A stretch of 64,000 nucleotides of DNA, from the NCBI RefSeq assembly GCF_003122325.1, contig NZ_QFBC01000009.1, forward strand, positions 1-64,000. The letters are read 5' to 3'. Position 1 is the first letter of the stretch; each line of letters starts with the position of its first letter. The notes beneath the pieces are model-generated. The model ran no database searches and had not been told where the DNA came from. It saw only the letters and a list, made by a program, of their open reading frames with translations. The DNA comes from Rhizobium album. Its GTDB lineage: Bacteria > Pseudomonadota > Alphaproteobacteria > Rhizobiales > Rhizobiaceae. Shown here piece by piece: positions 17,315 to 26,339 of the stretch. Made by a program: the position numbers and the translations under genes.

Positions 17315-18367
17315 ATGATCCGGCTCGAAGGCATCACGAAGAGCTTTGCCGGCAAGGAGGGTGCGGTCGCGGCACTCGACGGCATCGACCTCACTATCGC
17401 CAGGGGTGAGATTTTCGGCATCATCGGCTCCTCCGGCGCCGGCAAGTCGACGCTTGTGCGGCTGATCAACCTGCTGGAACGCCCTGATGGCGGCGAGGTT
17501 TTCGTCGGCGGCGAGCGGGTGACGGATGCCAGGGGCCAGCGCCTGCGGGCGCTGCGCCGGTCGATCGGCATGGTGTTCCAGCATTTCAACCTCTTGAGCG
17601 CCCGTACGGTTGCCGGCAATGTCGCCTATCCGCTGGAACTGACCGGCGCGTATGGCAGGAACGAGATCGCCGTGCGCGTGGCCGCATTGCTCGACCGCGT
17701 TGGCCTTTCCGAACATGCGCGGAAATATCCCCGCCAGCTTTCGGGCGGGCAGAAGCAGCGTGTGGGCATTGCGAGGGCGCTTGCCTGCGAACCCGCGGTG
17801 CTGCTCTGCGACGAGGCGACGAGCGCGCTCGACCCGCAGACGACGGGCGCCGTGCTCGATCTGCTGCGCCAGATCAATCGCGATCTCGGCGTCACCGTCG
17901 CGCTCATCACCCATGAGATGGATGTCATCCGCCGCGCCTGCGATCGTGTCGCCGTGCTCGATCGCGGCCGCGTTGTGGAGGAGGGCCCGGTCACCAGGGT
18001 CTTCCTGCATCCGCGCCATGCCGCGACGCTGCGCCTCGTGCGCGAGGCCGAGCCCGATGGCGGCTCGCTCGACGCGGCGGCTGCCTCCGATCTCGGAGGC
18101 CGCGCGGTGCGCCTTACCTTCACGGGGCCGGCGGCGCACAAGCCCATCCTCGGCCGCATCGCGCGCGAAAACCTTGTCGATTACGCGATCCTCGCCGGCC
18201 GCGTCGGGCATATCCGCGAGACGCCCTACGCTCAGTTCATCGTATCGCTCAGCGGACGCGACGTGGCAGGCGCCATTGCCGGCCTGCGCGCCAGCGGTGT
18301 CGATGTGGAATTGCAGGGCGTGGCGCCGGTGCCGGAAATCGAGGAAAGGGCGTGCCATGTCGTTTGA
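17315..18367 (+). CDS. metN: methionine ABC transporter ATPase
   Basis: A 350-residue protein with Walker A GSSGAGKST (38-46), the MetN-type FQHFNLLSARTV, signature LSGGQKQR, DEATSALDPQT, and a C-terminal NIL regulatory domain (about residues 260-345) that in family members binds methionine and inhibits transport. It forms the MetNI importer with the next gene. The start is the ATG four bases after the preceding stop. The 3' end overlaps metI by 11 bases. Confidence 0.92.
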   Translation: MIRLEGITKSFAGKEGAVAALDGIDLTIARGEIFGIIGSSGAGKSTLVRLINLLERPDGGEVFVGGERVTDARGQRLRALRRSIGMVFQHFNLLSARTVAGNVAYPLELTGAYGRNEIAVRVAALLDRVGLSEHARKYPRQLSGGQKQRVGIARALACEPAVLLCDEATSALDPQTTGAVLDLLRQINRDLGVTVALITHEMDVIRRACDRVAVLDRGRVVEEGPVTRVFLHPRHAATLRLVREAEPDGGSLDAAAASDLGGRAVRLTFTGPAAHKPILGRIARENLVDYAILAGRVGHIRETPYAQFIVSLSGRDVAGAIAGLRASGVDVELQGVAPVPEIEERACHVV

Positions 18368-19016
18368 CAATCTCTACTGGGGCGATATCGGCGCAGCCCT
18401 TGCCCAGACGCTGGCCATGGTCGGCGGTGCGCTTCTGCTGACGGTGGCCGCCGGCCTGCCGCTCGGCATCCTGCTCTTCCTCACCGGCCGGCAGCAGCTG
18501 TTCCAGGCGCCGCTCGCCTATGGCAGCCTGTCCTTCGTGCTGAGCATCATCCGCTCGGTGCCGTTCATCATCCTGCTCATCGTGCTGATGCCCATCACGG
18601 TGATCGTCACCGGCACGTCGCTCGGCATTCGCGGGGTCATCTTCCCGCTCGTCGTCGGCACCGTGCCTTTTTTCGCGCGGCTTGTGGAGACGGCATTGCG
18701 CGAGGTGGACCGCGGCATCATCGAGGCAAGCCTCGCCATGGGCGCTTCCACCACGCAGACGATTTGCCGCGCTGTGCTGCCCGAGGCGCTGCCGAGCCTG
18801 CTGGCGGCCATCACCGTCACGGCCATCGTGCTCGTCGACTACACGGCCATGTCCGGCGCCATCGGCGGCGGCGGGCTCGGGGATCTGGCCATCCGCTACG
18901 GCTACCACCGGTTCCAGACCGAAATCATGCTGGTGTGCGTGGCGATCCTCATCGTCTTCGTCCAGCTCATCCAGGCGAGCGGCAATCGCCTCGTCACCCA
19001 CTTTTCCCGCAAATGA
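18357..19016 (+). CDS. metI: methionine ABC transporter permease
   Basis: A 219-residue MetI-type permease with about five membrane segments. The family sequences RSVPFIILLIVLMP, LVVGTVPFFARLVETALRE, SLAMGASTTQTICRAVLPEA and YTAMSGAIGGGGLGDLAIRYG are all present. It forms the channel for D/L-methionine or related sulfur amino acids with MetN and MetQ. The start lies within the metN 3' end. Confidence 0.93.
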   Translation: MSFDNLYWGDIGAALAQTLAMVGGALLLTVAAGLPLGILLFLTGRQQLFQAPLAYGSLSFVLSIIRSVPFIILLIVLMPITVIVTGTSLGIRGVIFPLVVGTVPFFARLVETALREVDRGIIEASLAMGASTTQTICRAVLPEALPSLLAAITVTAIVLVDYTAMSGAIGGGGLGDLAIRYGYHRFQTEIMLVCVAILIVFVQLIQASGNRLVTHFSRK

Positions 19017-19036
19017 CCAGCGCTCGGAGGACCCAT

Positions 19037-19849
19037 ATGCGCATCCTGAAATCCATCACCATCGCCGCCGCCCTTGCGCTCGCCGCCTTCGGCTCCGCTA
19101 GGGCGAACGACACGCTCGTCGTCGGCGCCACCGCCATCCCGCACGCGGAAATCCTCGAATTCGTGAAGCCGATCCTTGCCAAGGACGGACTCGATCTCGA
19201 TATCCGAGTCTTTACGGACTACATCCAGCCGAACGCCCAGCTCGTCTCCGGCGAACTCGACGCCAACTACTACCAGTACAGGCCGTTCCTGAACGACTAC
19301 AACAAAGAGCGCGGGACGTCCCTGGTGCCGATCGTGCCCGTCCACATCGAGCCCTTCGTCGCCTATTCGACGAAGATCGATGCGGTCGACAAGCTTGCGG
19401 ACGGCGCTACCGTTGCGATCCCGAACGATCCGGTCAACGGCGGCCGCGGCCTGCTGCTTCTCCAGAAGCTCGGCCTCATCAAGGTTTCCGGCAAGCCGGA
19501 ACTGACCTCGCCGGAAGATTCGCTGCCGACCATCAAGGACGTCGTCGAGAATCCGAGGAACCTCAAGATCGTCGAACTGGAATCCGCCCTCCTGCCGCGT
19601 GCGCTGGCGGAGGTCGATCTGGCGGCTCTCAACGGCAACTACGTCTTCGAGGCCAAGCTCGACATCGACAAGGCGCTGCTCATCGACCGCGGCCAGGACG
19701 GCTACAACGTGTGGAGCGAATATCTCGTGACGCGTCCCGAGACCAAGGACGACCCGCGTGTCGCCAAGCTCGCCAAGGCGCTCAACAGTGACGAGACGCG
19801 GAAGTTCATCGAGGAGCGCTACAAGGGACAGGTGGTCGCCGCCTTCTGA
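19037..19849 (+). CDS. metQ: methionine-binding protein
   Basis: A 270-residue NLPA-family binding protein. Residues 1-23 form a Sec signal ending SARA, and there is no lipobox cysteine, so the protein is soluble in the periplasm rather than lipid-anchored. Family marks include VGATAIPHAEILEFVKPILA, DANYYQYRPFL, and AIPNDPVNGGRGLLLLQKLG. It delivers methionine or a related compound to MetNI. A strong terminator follows at 19866. Confidence 0.92.
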   Translation: MRILKSITIAAALALAAFGSARANDTLVVGATAIPHAEILEFVKPILAKDGLDLDIRVFTDYIQPNAQLVSGELDANYYQYRPFLNDYNKERGTSLVPIVPVHIEPFVAYSTKIDAVDKLADGATVAIPNDPVNGGRGLLLLQKLGLIKVSGKPELTSPEDSLPTIKDVVENPRNLKIVELESALLPRALAEVDLAALNGNYVFEAKLDIDKALLIDRGQDGYNVWSEYLVTRPETKDDPRVAKLAKALNSDETRKFIEERYKGQVVAAF

Positions 19850-19865
19850 TCTTCCGCGTTTCGCC

Positions 19866-19898
19866 GCCGGGCTGCGCCGTGTGCGCGGCCCGGCTTTT
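19866..19898 (+). terminator. rho-independent terminator after metQ
   Basis: A long stem (GCCGGGC-T-GCGC pairing with GCGC-G-GCCCGGC) with a short loop is followed by TTTT. It starts 16 bp past the metQ stop and separates metNIQ from the next flavoprotein gene, though partial readthrough is possible because no dyad precedes the next gene. Confidence 0.8.
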
Positions 19899-19924
19899 CC
19901 TTCCGAAAAGATGGCTGCATCCTC

Positions 19925-21190
19925 ATGACCTCGAACCGCGCGACCGCAATCCGCCGATCTTCCCACGCAGAGCCGGGTGAACCCGGCTGGCTGCCGAACC
20001 CGCCGGTAACGCCCGCCCATGTCATCCGCGACGACGCGGAGGCGATTGCCGTTGCCGCGCAACTCCGCCCGCTGTTTGCCGAGGAGGCGAAAGAGCGTGA
20101 CCGCGAAAGGCGGCTGCCGTTCCGCGAGGTCGATCTGTTTTCGCAGAGCGGATTGTGGGGCATCACCATTCCCAAGGAATATGGCGGTGCCGGCGTTTCG
20201 CAGGTCACGCTGGCAAGGGTCTTCGCCACCCTTGCTGCCGGCGATCCCTCGCTGACGCAGGTCGCCCAGAACAGCTTCGAGATCATCGACGTCATCAGGC
20301 AGACGGGCAGCGAGGCGCAAAGGCGCGAGTTGTTCGATGCGGTGCTCTCCGGAAAGCGCCTCGGCAATGCCTTCTCCGAATTCGGCGGCAAGAATGTCGA
20401 GGCCTTCGAGACCAGGCTTGTCCGCAAGGGCGATCACTTCGTCGTCTCGGGCAGGAAATTCTATTCGACGGGTGCGCTCTTTGCGCATCTCGTGCCCGTT
20501 GTCGCGCTCGATGAGGACGGGCATGTCGTCGTTGCGGTGGCGGATCGCGATGCGGCGGGGCTGGAGGTCGTCAACGACTGGTCGGCCTTCGGCCAGCGCA
20601 CCACGGCGAGCGGCACGGTGGTGCTGGATGACGTCGTCATCCCGATAAGCCGCGTTCTCCCAGCCCATATCGTCTACGAAAACCAGAGCGCCGTCGGCCC
20701 GCAGAGCCAGCTCATCCATGCGGCCATCGATGCCGGCATTGCGCGCGGCGCCATCGACGCGACGATCGATCTCGTGCGCAACCATGCCCGTCCGTGGATC
20801 GACAGCGGCTCGGATCGCGCCGGTGACGATCCCTACACGATCGCCGCCGTCGGTGACCTGAAGATCCGCCTGCACGCCGCCGAAGCCTTGCTGGAGCGCG
20901 CCGGCCGGCAGCTTGACGCGACGATCGCCGACGTCAACGACGAGACGATCGGCAAGGCGAAGATCGCGGTGGCCGAGGCCAAGGTGTTGACGACGGAAGT
21001 GGCGCTTGCCGCCGCCAACAAGCTTTTCGAGCTTGTCGGCACCCGTTCGACGCTCGGCGTGCACAATCTCGACCGCTTCTGGCGCGATGCGCGCACACAT
21101 ACGCTGCACGATCCCGTTCGCTGGAAGTTCCATGCGATCGGCCAGTATTATCTCAACGGCGTGCAGCCGCCGCTGCATTCCTGGATCTGA
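19925..21190 (+). CDS. SfnB-like sulfur-acquisition flavoprotein
   Basis: A 421-residue ACAD-fold protein. The segments GLWGITIPKEYGGAGVS, GNAFSEFGGKN, FYSTGALFAHLVPV, VVNDWSAFGQRTT and RDARTHTLHDPVRWKFH match SfnB and DszC-like monooxygenases. The His in THTLHDP corresponds to the conserved active-site His of DszC. It forms a tight pair with the DszA-like gene eight bases downstream, the same order as sulfone-oxidising pairs. Likely function: FMNH2-dependent oxidation of a sulfone, sulfoxide or thiophene-like sulfur source. No CTAT-N7-ATAG dyad precedes it, so it may rely on readthrough past the terminator at 19866. Confidence 0.85.
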   Translation: MTSNRATAIRRSSHAEPGEPGWLPNPPVTPAHVIRDDAEAIAVAAQLRPLFAEEAKERDRERRLPFREVDLFSQSGLWGITIPKEYGGAGVSQVTLARVFATLAAGDPSLTQVAQNSFEIIDVIRQTGSEAQRRELFDAVLSGKRLGNAFSEFGGKNVEAFETRLVRKGDHFVVSGRKFYSTGALFAHLVPVVALDEDGHVVVAVADRDAAGLEVVNDWSAFGQRTTASGTVVLDDVVIPISRVLPAHIVYENQSAVGPQSQLIHAAIDAGIARGAIDATIDLVRNHARPWIDSGSDRAGDDPYTIAAVGDLKIRLHAAEALLERAGRQLDATIADVNDETIGKAKIAVAEAKVLTTEVALAAANKLFELVGTRSTLGVHNLDRFWRDARTHTLHDPVRWKFHAIGQYYLNGVQPPLHSWI

Positions 21191-21198
21191 CGCGGTTC

Positions 21199-22566
21199 AT
21201 GGCGAAGGAAATTTTGCTCAACGCGTTCAACATGAACTGCGTCGGCCACATCAACCATGGCCTCTGGACCCATCCGCGCGACCGGTCGAGTGACTACAAC
21301 AGGCTGGACTACTGGACGTCGCTCGCCGCGACGCTGGAGCGCGGCCTGTTCGACGGACTGTTCCTCGCCGATATCGTCGGGGTCTACGATGTCTACCAGC
21401 AGTCCGTCGACCTGACGCTGCGCGAATCCATCCAGCTTCCGGTGAACGATCCCCTGATGCTGGTCTCGGCCATGGCAGCGGTGACGAAGGGGCTCGGCTT
21501 CGGCGTGACCGTCAATGTCAATGCCGAGGAGCCCTATATCTTCGCCCGGCGCCTCTCGACGCTCGATCACCTGACGGACGGTCGCATCGGCTGGAACATT
21601 GTGACCGGCTATCTCGACAGTGCGGCCCGCGCCGTGGGCCAGGCGGCCCTTGGCGAGCACGACACGCGCTATGACCGGGCGGATGAATGCCTCGATCTGC
21701 TCTATGCGCTGTGGGAAGGCAGCTGGGACGAGGATGCCGTGCGGCGTGACCGCGCTGCACGCATCTACGCCGACCCGGCCAGGGTGCGGAAAATCCGCCA
21801 CGAGGGCACGTATTTCAAGGCGGAGGGCTATCATCTCTCCGAACCGTCTCGCCAGCGCACGCCCGTCCTCTATCAGGCCGGCACATCCGGCCGCGGACGG
21901 CAATTTGCGTCACGCCATGCCGAATGCGTCTTCATCTCCTCGCCGGACACGTTGGTCGCCCGCACGGCATCGCGTGCGATCCGGCAGGGCGCGGTGGAAG
22001 CGGGGCGCGAGGCCGAGGACGTGCGTGTCTTCGCCGGCATTACCGTCGTCGTCGACCGCACGGAAAAGGCGGCAAGGGAGAAATTCGAGGACTATGCGCG
22101 CCATGCCAGTACCGAGGCGGGCCTTGCGCATTTCTCTGCCGGCACAGGCATCGATTTCTCGCAATACGATCTCGACGAGGCGATCGCCTACGGCAAGGGA
22201 AATTTTGTGCAAACCTCGGTCGATCTTGCGCGCGAGCGCGGCTGGACGAAGCGGAACATTCTCTCCGGCATGCCCCTCGGCGGGCGGTATCCGCTGATCG
22301 TCGGCGATCCCTCGCAGGTCGCCGATGCTCTGGAGACCTGGATCGTCGAGGGCGAGGTGGATGGTTTCAATCTTGCCCGCACCGTCGTGCCGGAAAGCTA
22401 CGAAGACTTCATCGATTTCGTCATTCCAGTGCTGCAGGAACGGGGCCGCTATAAGACGGCCTATGGTGCGGGCAGTCTGCGCAACCGCCTTTTCGGCCAA
22501 GGCGACCGCCTGCCGGACCGCCATCCTGTCGGTTCGTTCCGCCGCGGGAATCAGGCCGCGGAGTAA
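21199..22566 (+). CDS. FMNH2-dependent monooxygenase, NtaA/SnaA/DszA family
   Basis: A 455-residue luciferase-fold protein. The start LLNAFNMNCVGHINHGLWTH, the segment GLFDGLFLADIVGVYDVY, FARRLSTLDHLTDGRIGWNI and PVLYQAGTSGRG are signatures of this family, which includes dibenzothiophene sulfone monooxygenase DszA, SfnG-like enzymes and nitrilotriacetate monooxygenase. It probably cleaves a C-S bond using FMNH2. It is paired with the SfnB-like gene just upstream and is a paralogue of the gene at 30147-31562. The reductase partner is likely the MsuE-like protein at 807-1367. Confidence 0.88.
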   Translation: MAKEILLNAFNMNCVGHINHGLWTHPRDRSSDYNRLDYWTSLAATLERGLFDGLFLADIVGVYDVYQQSVDLTLRESIQLPVNDPLMLVSAMAAVTKGLGFGVTVNVNAEEPYIFARRLSTLDHLTDGRIGWNIVTGYLDSAARAVGQAALGEHDTRYDRADECLDLLYALWEGSWDEDAVRRDRAARIYADPARVRKIRHEGTYFKAEGYHLSEPSRQRTPVLYQAGTSGRGRQFASRHAECVFISSPDTLVARTASRAIRQGAVEAGREAEDVRVFAGITVVVDRTEKAAREKFEDYARHASTEAGLAHFSAGTGIDFSQYDLDEAIAYGKGNFVQTSVDLARERGWTKRNILSGMPLGGRYPLIVGDPSQVADALETWIVEGEVDGFNLARTVVPESYEDFIDFVIPVLQERGRYKTAYGAGSLRNRLFGQGDRLPDRHPVGSFRRGNQAAE

Positions 22567-22661
22567 GCGGGGGCCTTCACACGGGGCGGGATATGCGCGG
22601 AGCCGATTCTTCTCACAACCTCCCGCATTTTGGAAAATCCTGCCTGTCTCCACGCTTTAGT

Positions 22662-22676
22662 CTATTTAATCTATAG
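22662..22676. promoter_or_regulatory. CTAT-N7-ATAG dyad upstream of the ribose-type importer
   Basis: CTATTTAATCTATAG has perfect CTAT and ATAG arms and lies 31 bp before the ATG at 22708. This ties the sugar-type importer to the same control as the sulfonate genes. Confidence 0.6.
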
Positions 22677-22707
22677 ATTAAATTATCATTGACTCAACGA
22701 GGACATC

Positions 22708-23712
22708 ATGACCGACGACATCCACTCTGGCGTCAACCGCCGCAACCTCCTGAAGCTCACGGCCGTCGCCGGCGTGGTGGCGGGAACGGGCCTTCTTTCT
22801 GCACGCACGGCCGCGGCCGCGGAAGGGCTTTCGCTCAAGGGAAAACGCATCGGCATCAGCGCCGCCGGCACCGACCATTTCTTCGACCTGCAGGCCTACA
22901 ATGCGCAGATCGAGGAAGTAAAACGCCTCGGCGGCGAGCCGATCGCCGTCGATGCCGGCCGCAATGACGGCAAGCTCGTCTCGCAGTTGCAGACGCTGAT
23001 CGCTCAGAAGCCGGACGCCATCGTCCAGCTGCTCGGCACGCTCAGCGTCATCGATCCGTGGCTGAAGAAGGCGCGCGAGGCCGATATCCCGGTGCTGACC
23101 ATCGATGTCGGCTCGGTCAATTCGCTCAACAATTCCACCTCCGACAACTGGGGCATCGGCAAGGACCTCGCGCTTCAACTCGTTTCCGACATCGGCGGCG
23201 AGGGCAATATCGTCGTCTTCAACGGCTTCTACGGTGTGACCCCCTGCGCGATCCGCTACGACCAGCTGGTCAACGTGGTCAAATATTTCCCGAAGGTGCA
23301 GATCGTGCAGCCGGAGCTGCGCGACGTGATCCCGAACACTGTCCAGGATGCCTTCACCCAGATCACCGCGATCCTTGCGAAATATCCGGAAAAGGGTTCG
23401 ATCAAGGCGATCTGGTCGGCGTGGGACATCCCGCAGCTCGGCGCGACCCAGGCGCTGGCCGCCGCCGGCCGTACCGAGATCAGGACCTATGGCGTCGATG
23501 GCAGCCCGGAAGTGCTCCAGCTGGTCGCCGATCCGAATTCGCCGGCCGCCGCCGACGTCGCCCAGCAGCCCGCCGAACTCGGCCGCGTCGCCATTCAGAA
23601 TGTCGCCCGCCATTTTGCCGGCGAGACGCTGCCGCGTGAGACCTATGTGCCGGCGCTTCTCGCCAACAAGCAGAATGTCGGCGAAATCTCGAAGAAGCTC
23701 GGCCTCGGCTGA
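22708..23712 (+). CDS. ribose/RbsB-type periplasmic binding protein, Tat-exported
   Basis: A 334-residue Peripla_BP_4 family protein with a twin-arginine signal (NRRNLLKLTAVAGVVAG from residue 10). The binding fold shows LKGKRIGISAAGTDHFFDLQ, GGEPIAVDAGRNDGKLVSQL and QALAAAGRTEIRTYGVDGSP. Such proteins bind sugars, polyols or autoinducer-like molecules. Here the gene sits in a sulfur regulon and its operon ends with a DszC-like flavoprotein, so a sulfur-bearing sugar or glycoside, for example a sulfosugar, is a reasonable guess. Start and ribosome-binding site (AACGAGGAC) are clear. Confidence 0.85.
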   Translation: MTDDIHSGVNRRNLLKLTAVAGVVAGTGLLSARTAAAAEGLSLKGKRIGISAAGTDHFFDLQAYNAQIEEVKRLGGEPIAVDAGRNDGKLVSQLQTLIAQKPDAIVQLLGTLSVIDPWLKKAREADIPVLTIDVGSVNSLNNSTSDNWGIGKDLALQLVSDIGGEGNIVVFNGFYGVTPCAIRYDQLVNVVKYFPKVQIVQPELRDVIPNTVQDAFTQITAILAKYPEKGSIKAIWSAWDIPQLGATQALAAAGRTEIRTYGVDGSPEVLQLVADPNSPAAADVAQQPAELGRVAIQNVARHFAGETLPRETYVPALLANKQNVGEISKKLGLG

Positions 23713-23775
23713 TGTTCGCGGAGAGGCGCGGCGGTTTTGCCGCGGCCTCATTTCCAGGCAATCGGGAGCACGGCC

Positions 23776-25299
23776 ATGGCAGAGAGTGGCGAGGCGATCA
23801 TCCGTCTCGAAAACATCGTCAAGCGCTTCGGCGGGGCGCAGGCCCTGTCGGGCGCGTCGCTGGCCGTCGCGCGCGGTTCGATCCATGGCCTCGTCGGCCA
23901 GAACGGAGCGGGCAAGTCGACGCTGATCAAGCTCATCGCCGGCCTTCACCGGGCGGACGGGGGCGCGGTCGAGATCGACGGCAAGTCCTATGACCGGCTG
24001 ACGCCGCATCTCGCGGAAGAGCTCGGCATCCATTTCATCCACCAGGATCGCCTGCTCGTTCCAACCTTCACGGTGGGCGAGGCGCTGTTCCTCGGGCGCG
24101 AGCCGCGCATTCCCGGCACGCCCTTCCTCGACCGCGCGGCGATGCGGCGCAGATCCGCCGAGATCCTTGAGCGCTACTTCGGTGTCTCGCTGCCCCATTC
24201 GGCGCTGATCGCCGAGCTTTCGGCGGCGGAGAAACAGATCGTGCAGATCACCCGCGCGCTCATTGCCGACCCGAAGGTGCTGGTCTTCGACGAGCCGACG
24301 GCCGCGCTGGTCCGGCGCGAGGCGGACCTGCTCTTCCAGCTCATCCGCCGCCTCAGCGCAGAAGGCGTCACCATTCTCTACATCTCTCACTATCTCGGCG
24401 AGATCGTCGATCTGTGCGATACGGTGACGGTGCTGCGCAACGGCCGCGACGTCGCGACCCTGCCGGTCGCGGAAACTTCCGCAGCCAAGATCGGTGCGCT
24501 GATGGTCAACCGCGATATCGGCGAGCTCTACCCGAAGTCCGACGTCACGCCGGGTGAAGTGATCCTGCAGGTGGATGATCTGGTGCTCGCCGGCCGTTAC
24601 GAGGCCGTTTCCTTTTCGCTGCGCAGGGGTGAGGTTCTAGGTCTTACCGGCCTCGTCGGCTCCGGAGCCAAGGAGGTGGTGCGCACGCTCTTCGGCCTCG
24701 ACCGGCCGACCGGCGGAACCGTTTCCGTCAAAGGGGAGACGGTGTTCTCCGCCGATCCCGCCGCCGCGACAGAGCGTCGTCTTGCGCTGGTGCCGGAGGA
24801 CCGCCGCAGCGACGGTGTCGCGCTCGACCTTTCCGTCACGGAAAACACCACGCTCGCCAGCCTCGGCCGTTTTTCCCACGGCCTCATCAACCGCGGCGCG
24901 GAACGGCGACAGACGGAAGATCTCGTCCAGCGGCTGCAGATCAAGACCGACGGTGTCGACGCGCTGGTGAAGACGCTTTCGGGCGGCAACCAGCAGAAGG
25001 TGGCCATCGCCAAGTGGCTGAGCCGCCAGTCGGAAATCTACCTGCTCGACGAGCCCACGGTCGGCGTCGACATCGCCGCCAAGGTGGAGATTTACCGGCT
25101 GATCGGGGAACTTGCCGAACGCGGGGCAGGCGTCCTCGTGCTCTCCTCCGATATCGAGGAACTGCTCGGTGTCACCGATCGCCTGCTCGTCCTCTTCCGT
25201 GGCCGCGTCACGCGACAATTCATTTCCTCCGAAACGAGCCCGGATCAGGTCCTTGCGGATGTGACGGGCGCCTACGAGACGCTTCTCCATGCTGGTTGA
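23776..25299 (+). CDS. ribose-type ABC transporter ATPase with two nucleotide-binding domains
   Basis: A 507-residue RbsA/MglA-type double ATPase. The first domain has Walker A GQNGAGKST (41-49), FIHQDRLLVPTFTVGEALFL and VFDEPTAALVRREADLLFQL. The second domain has the usual degenerate P-loop GLVGSGAKEV, then LVPEDRRSDGVALDLSVTEN, signature LSGGNQQKVAIAKWL and LLDEPTVGVDIAAKVEIYRL. It powers the importer with the two permeases downstream. The ATG at 23776 follows GGGAGCACGGCC; an in-frame ATG 39 bases upstream lacks family similarity. The 3' end overlaps the first permease by 11 bases. Confidence 0.9.
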   Translation: MAESGEAIIRLENIVKRFGGAQALSGASLAVARGSIHGLVGQNGAGKSTLIKLIAGLHRADGGAVEIDGKSYDRLTPHLAEELGIHFIHQDRLLVPTFTVGEALFLGREPRIPGTPFLDRAAMRRRSAEILERYFGVSLPHSALIAELSAAEKQIVQITRALIADPKVLVFDEPTAALVRREADLLFQLIRRLSAEGVTILYISHYLGEIVDLCDTVTVLRNGRDVATLPVAETSAAKIGALMVNRDIGELYPKSDVTPGEVILQVDDLVLAGRYEAVSFSLRRGEVLGLTGLVGSGAKEVVRTLFGLDRPTGGTVSVKGETVFSADPAAATERRLALVPEDRRSDGVALDLSVTENTTLASLGRFSHGLINRGAERRQTEDLVQRLQIKTDGVDALVKTLSGGNQQKVAIAKWLSRQSEIYLLDEPTVGVDIAAKVEIYRLIGELAERGAGVLVLSSDIEELLGVTDRLLVLFRGRVTRQFISSETSPDQVLADVTGAYETLLHAG

Positions 25300-26338
25300 T
25301 GTTCCCTATATTCCCGCGACCGCGCTCGAAGTCGAAGCGCAGAGGGCATTCGAGCCGGCCCGAACCAGCCCTGCCTTCGCTCGCCGCCTCGCCGCGCTGG
25401 CGCTGCGGGGCGGCGCGCTCGCCGTCTTCCTCGGCGTTCTCATTGTCTTCTCCGTCACCGCGCCGTTCTTCCTCACGGTCGGCAATATCGGCAATGTGCT
25501 CGGTCAGTCGGCCATATCGGGCGTGCTGGCCATCGGCCTCACCATCGTCATCATCGCGGGCGGCTCGAATGTCGTGACGGGCGGCATCGATTTGTCGCTC
25601 GCCGCCAATATGGGCCTCAGCGCCGCCGTCTACGCCTCGCTGGCGCAGGCGGGGCATGGCGATGGCGTGGCAGTCCTCGGCGCGCTCGTCACGGGCCTTG
25701 CCATCGGCGCGGTCAATGCCGCCGCCATCACGCTGGCCGGCATCGTGCCGCTGCTGGCGACGCTCGCCGTGATGAATGTCGTGGCGGGCCTCGAACTGGT
25801 TTTGACGCAGAACACCGTCGTCCCGGCGTCGAGCGAGTTCCTGTCGGCGCTGTCGGCCGGTGGACCGCTCGGCATTCCCGTGCTCGCCTATATTCTCCTC
25901 GGCTTCACGCTCGTCGTTGCCGCCATCGTGCAATATACGCCGCTGGGCCTGCGCCTCTATGCGGTCGGCGCGTTTCCCGATGCGGCGCGCGCGGCGGGAT
26001 TGCCGGTCAGATCCTTCGTCGCGGGCTCCTTTCTGGCGAGCGGCCTGTGCGGCGGGCTCGCGGGCATCCTGTCGGTCTCCTATCTTTCGGGCAGCACCAC
26101 CGGGGCCGGCGACATGTTGCTGCCGGTCGTCGTCACGGCCCTGCTCGGCACGGTCTTTTCCCGCCGGCTGGTGCCGACGATCACCGGCACGCTGCTGTCT
26201 GCGCTCTTCGTCGGCTTCCTCGTCAACGGTTTCCAACTCCTCAACATTTCCAGCACGCTGGTCAGCGGCGTGCAGGGACTGCTGATCCTGCTCGTCGTTT
26301 CCGCCACCACGCTGCTCGGCCGCAAGGAGAATGCCTGA
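25289..26338 (+). CDS. ribose-type ABC transporter permease 1
   Basis: A 349-residue RbsC-family permease with about nine hydrophobic segments after a 45-residue polar N-terminus. Family marks are LAIGLTIVIIAGGSNVVTGG, IDLSLAANMGLSAAV, IVPLLATLAVMNVVAGL, and the C-terminal TGAGDMLLPVVVTALLGTV. It forms a heterodimeric channel with the second permease, since two non-identical genes occur side by side. The stop is two bases before the start of the next gene. Confidence 0.9.
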   Translation: MLVDVPYIPATALEVEAQRAFEPARTSPAFARRLAALALRGGALAVFLGVLIVFSVTAPFFLTVGNIGNVLGQSAISGVLAIGLTIVIIAGGSNVVTGGIDLSLAANMGLSAAVYASLAQAGHGDGVAVLGALVTGLAIGAVNAAAITLAGIVPLLATLAVMNVVAGLELVLTQNTVVPASSEFLSALSAGGPLGIPVLAYILLGFTLVVAAIVQYTPLGLRLYAVGAFPDAARAAGLPVRSFVAGSFLASGLCGGLAGILSVSYLSGSTTGAGDMLLPVVVTALLGTVFSRRLVPTITGTLLSALFVGFLVNGFQLLNISSTLVSGVQGLLILLVVSATTLLGRKENA

Positions 26339-26339
26339 T

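Noticed and set aside
14481-21178. Very long antisense open frames (for example 14481-16343 and 18902-21178 on the minus strand)
   Set aside because: They lie opposite MetY, metQ and SfnB-like genes that have clear motifs. Their translations are low-complexity, rich in Arg, Glu, Asp and Gly, as expected for the reverse of GC-rich codons.
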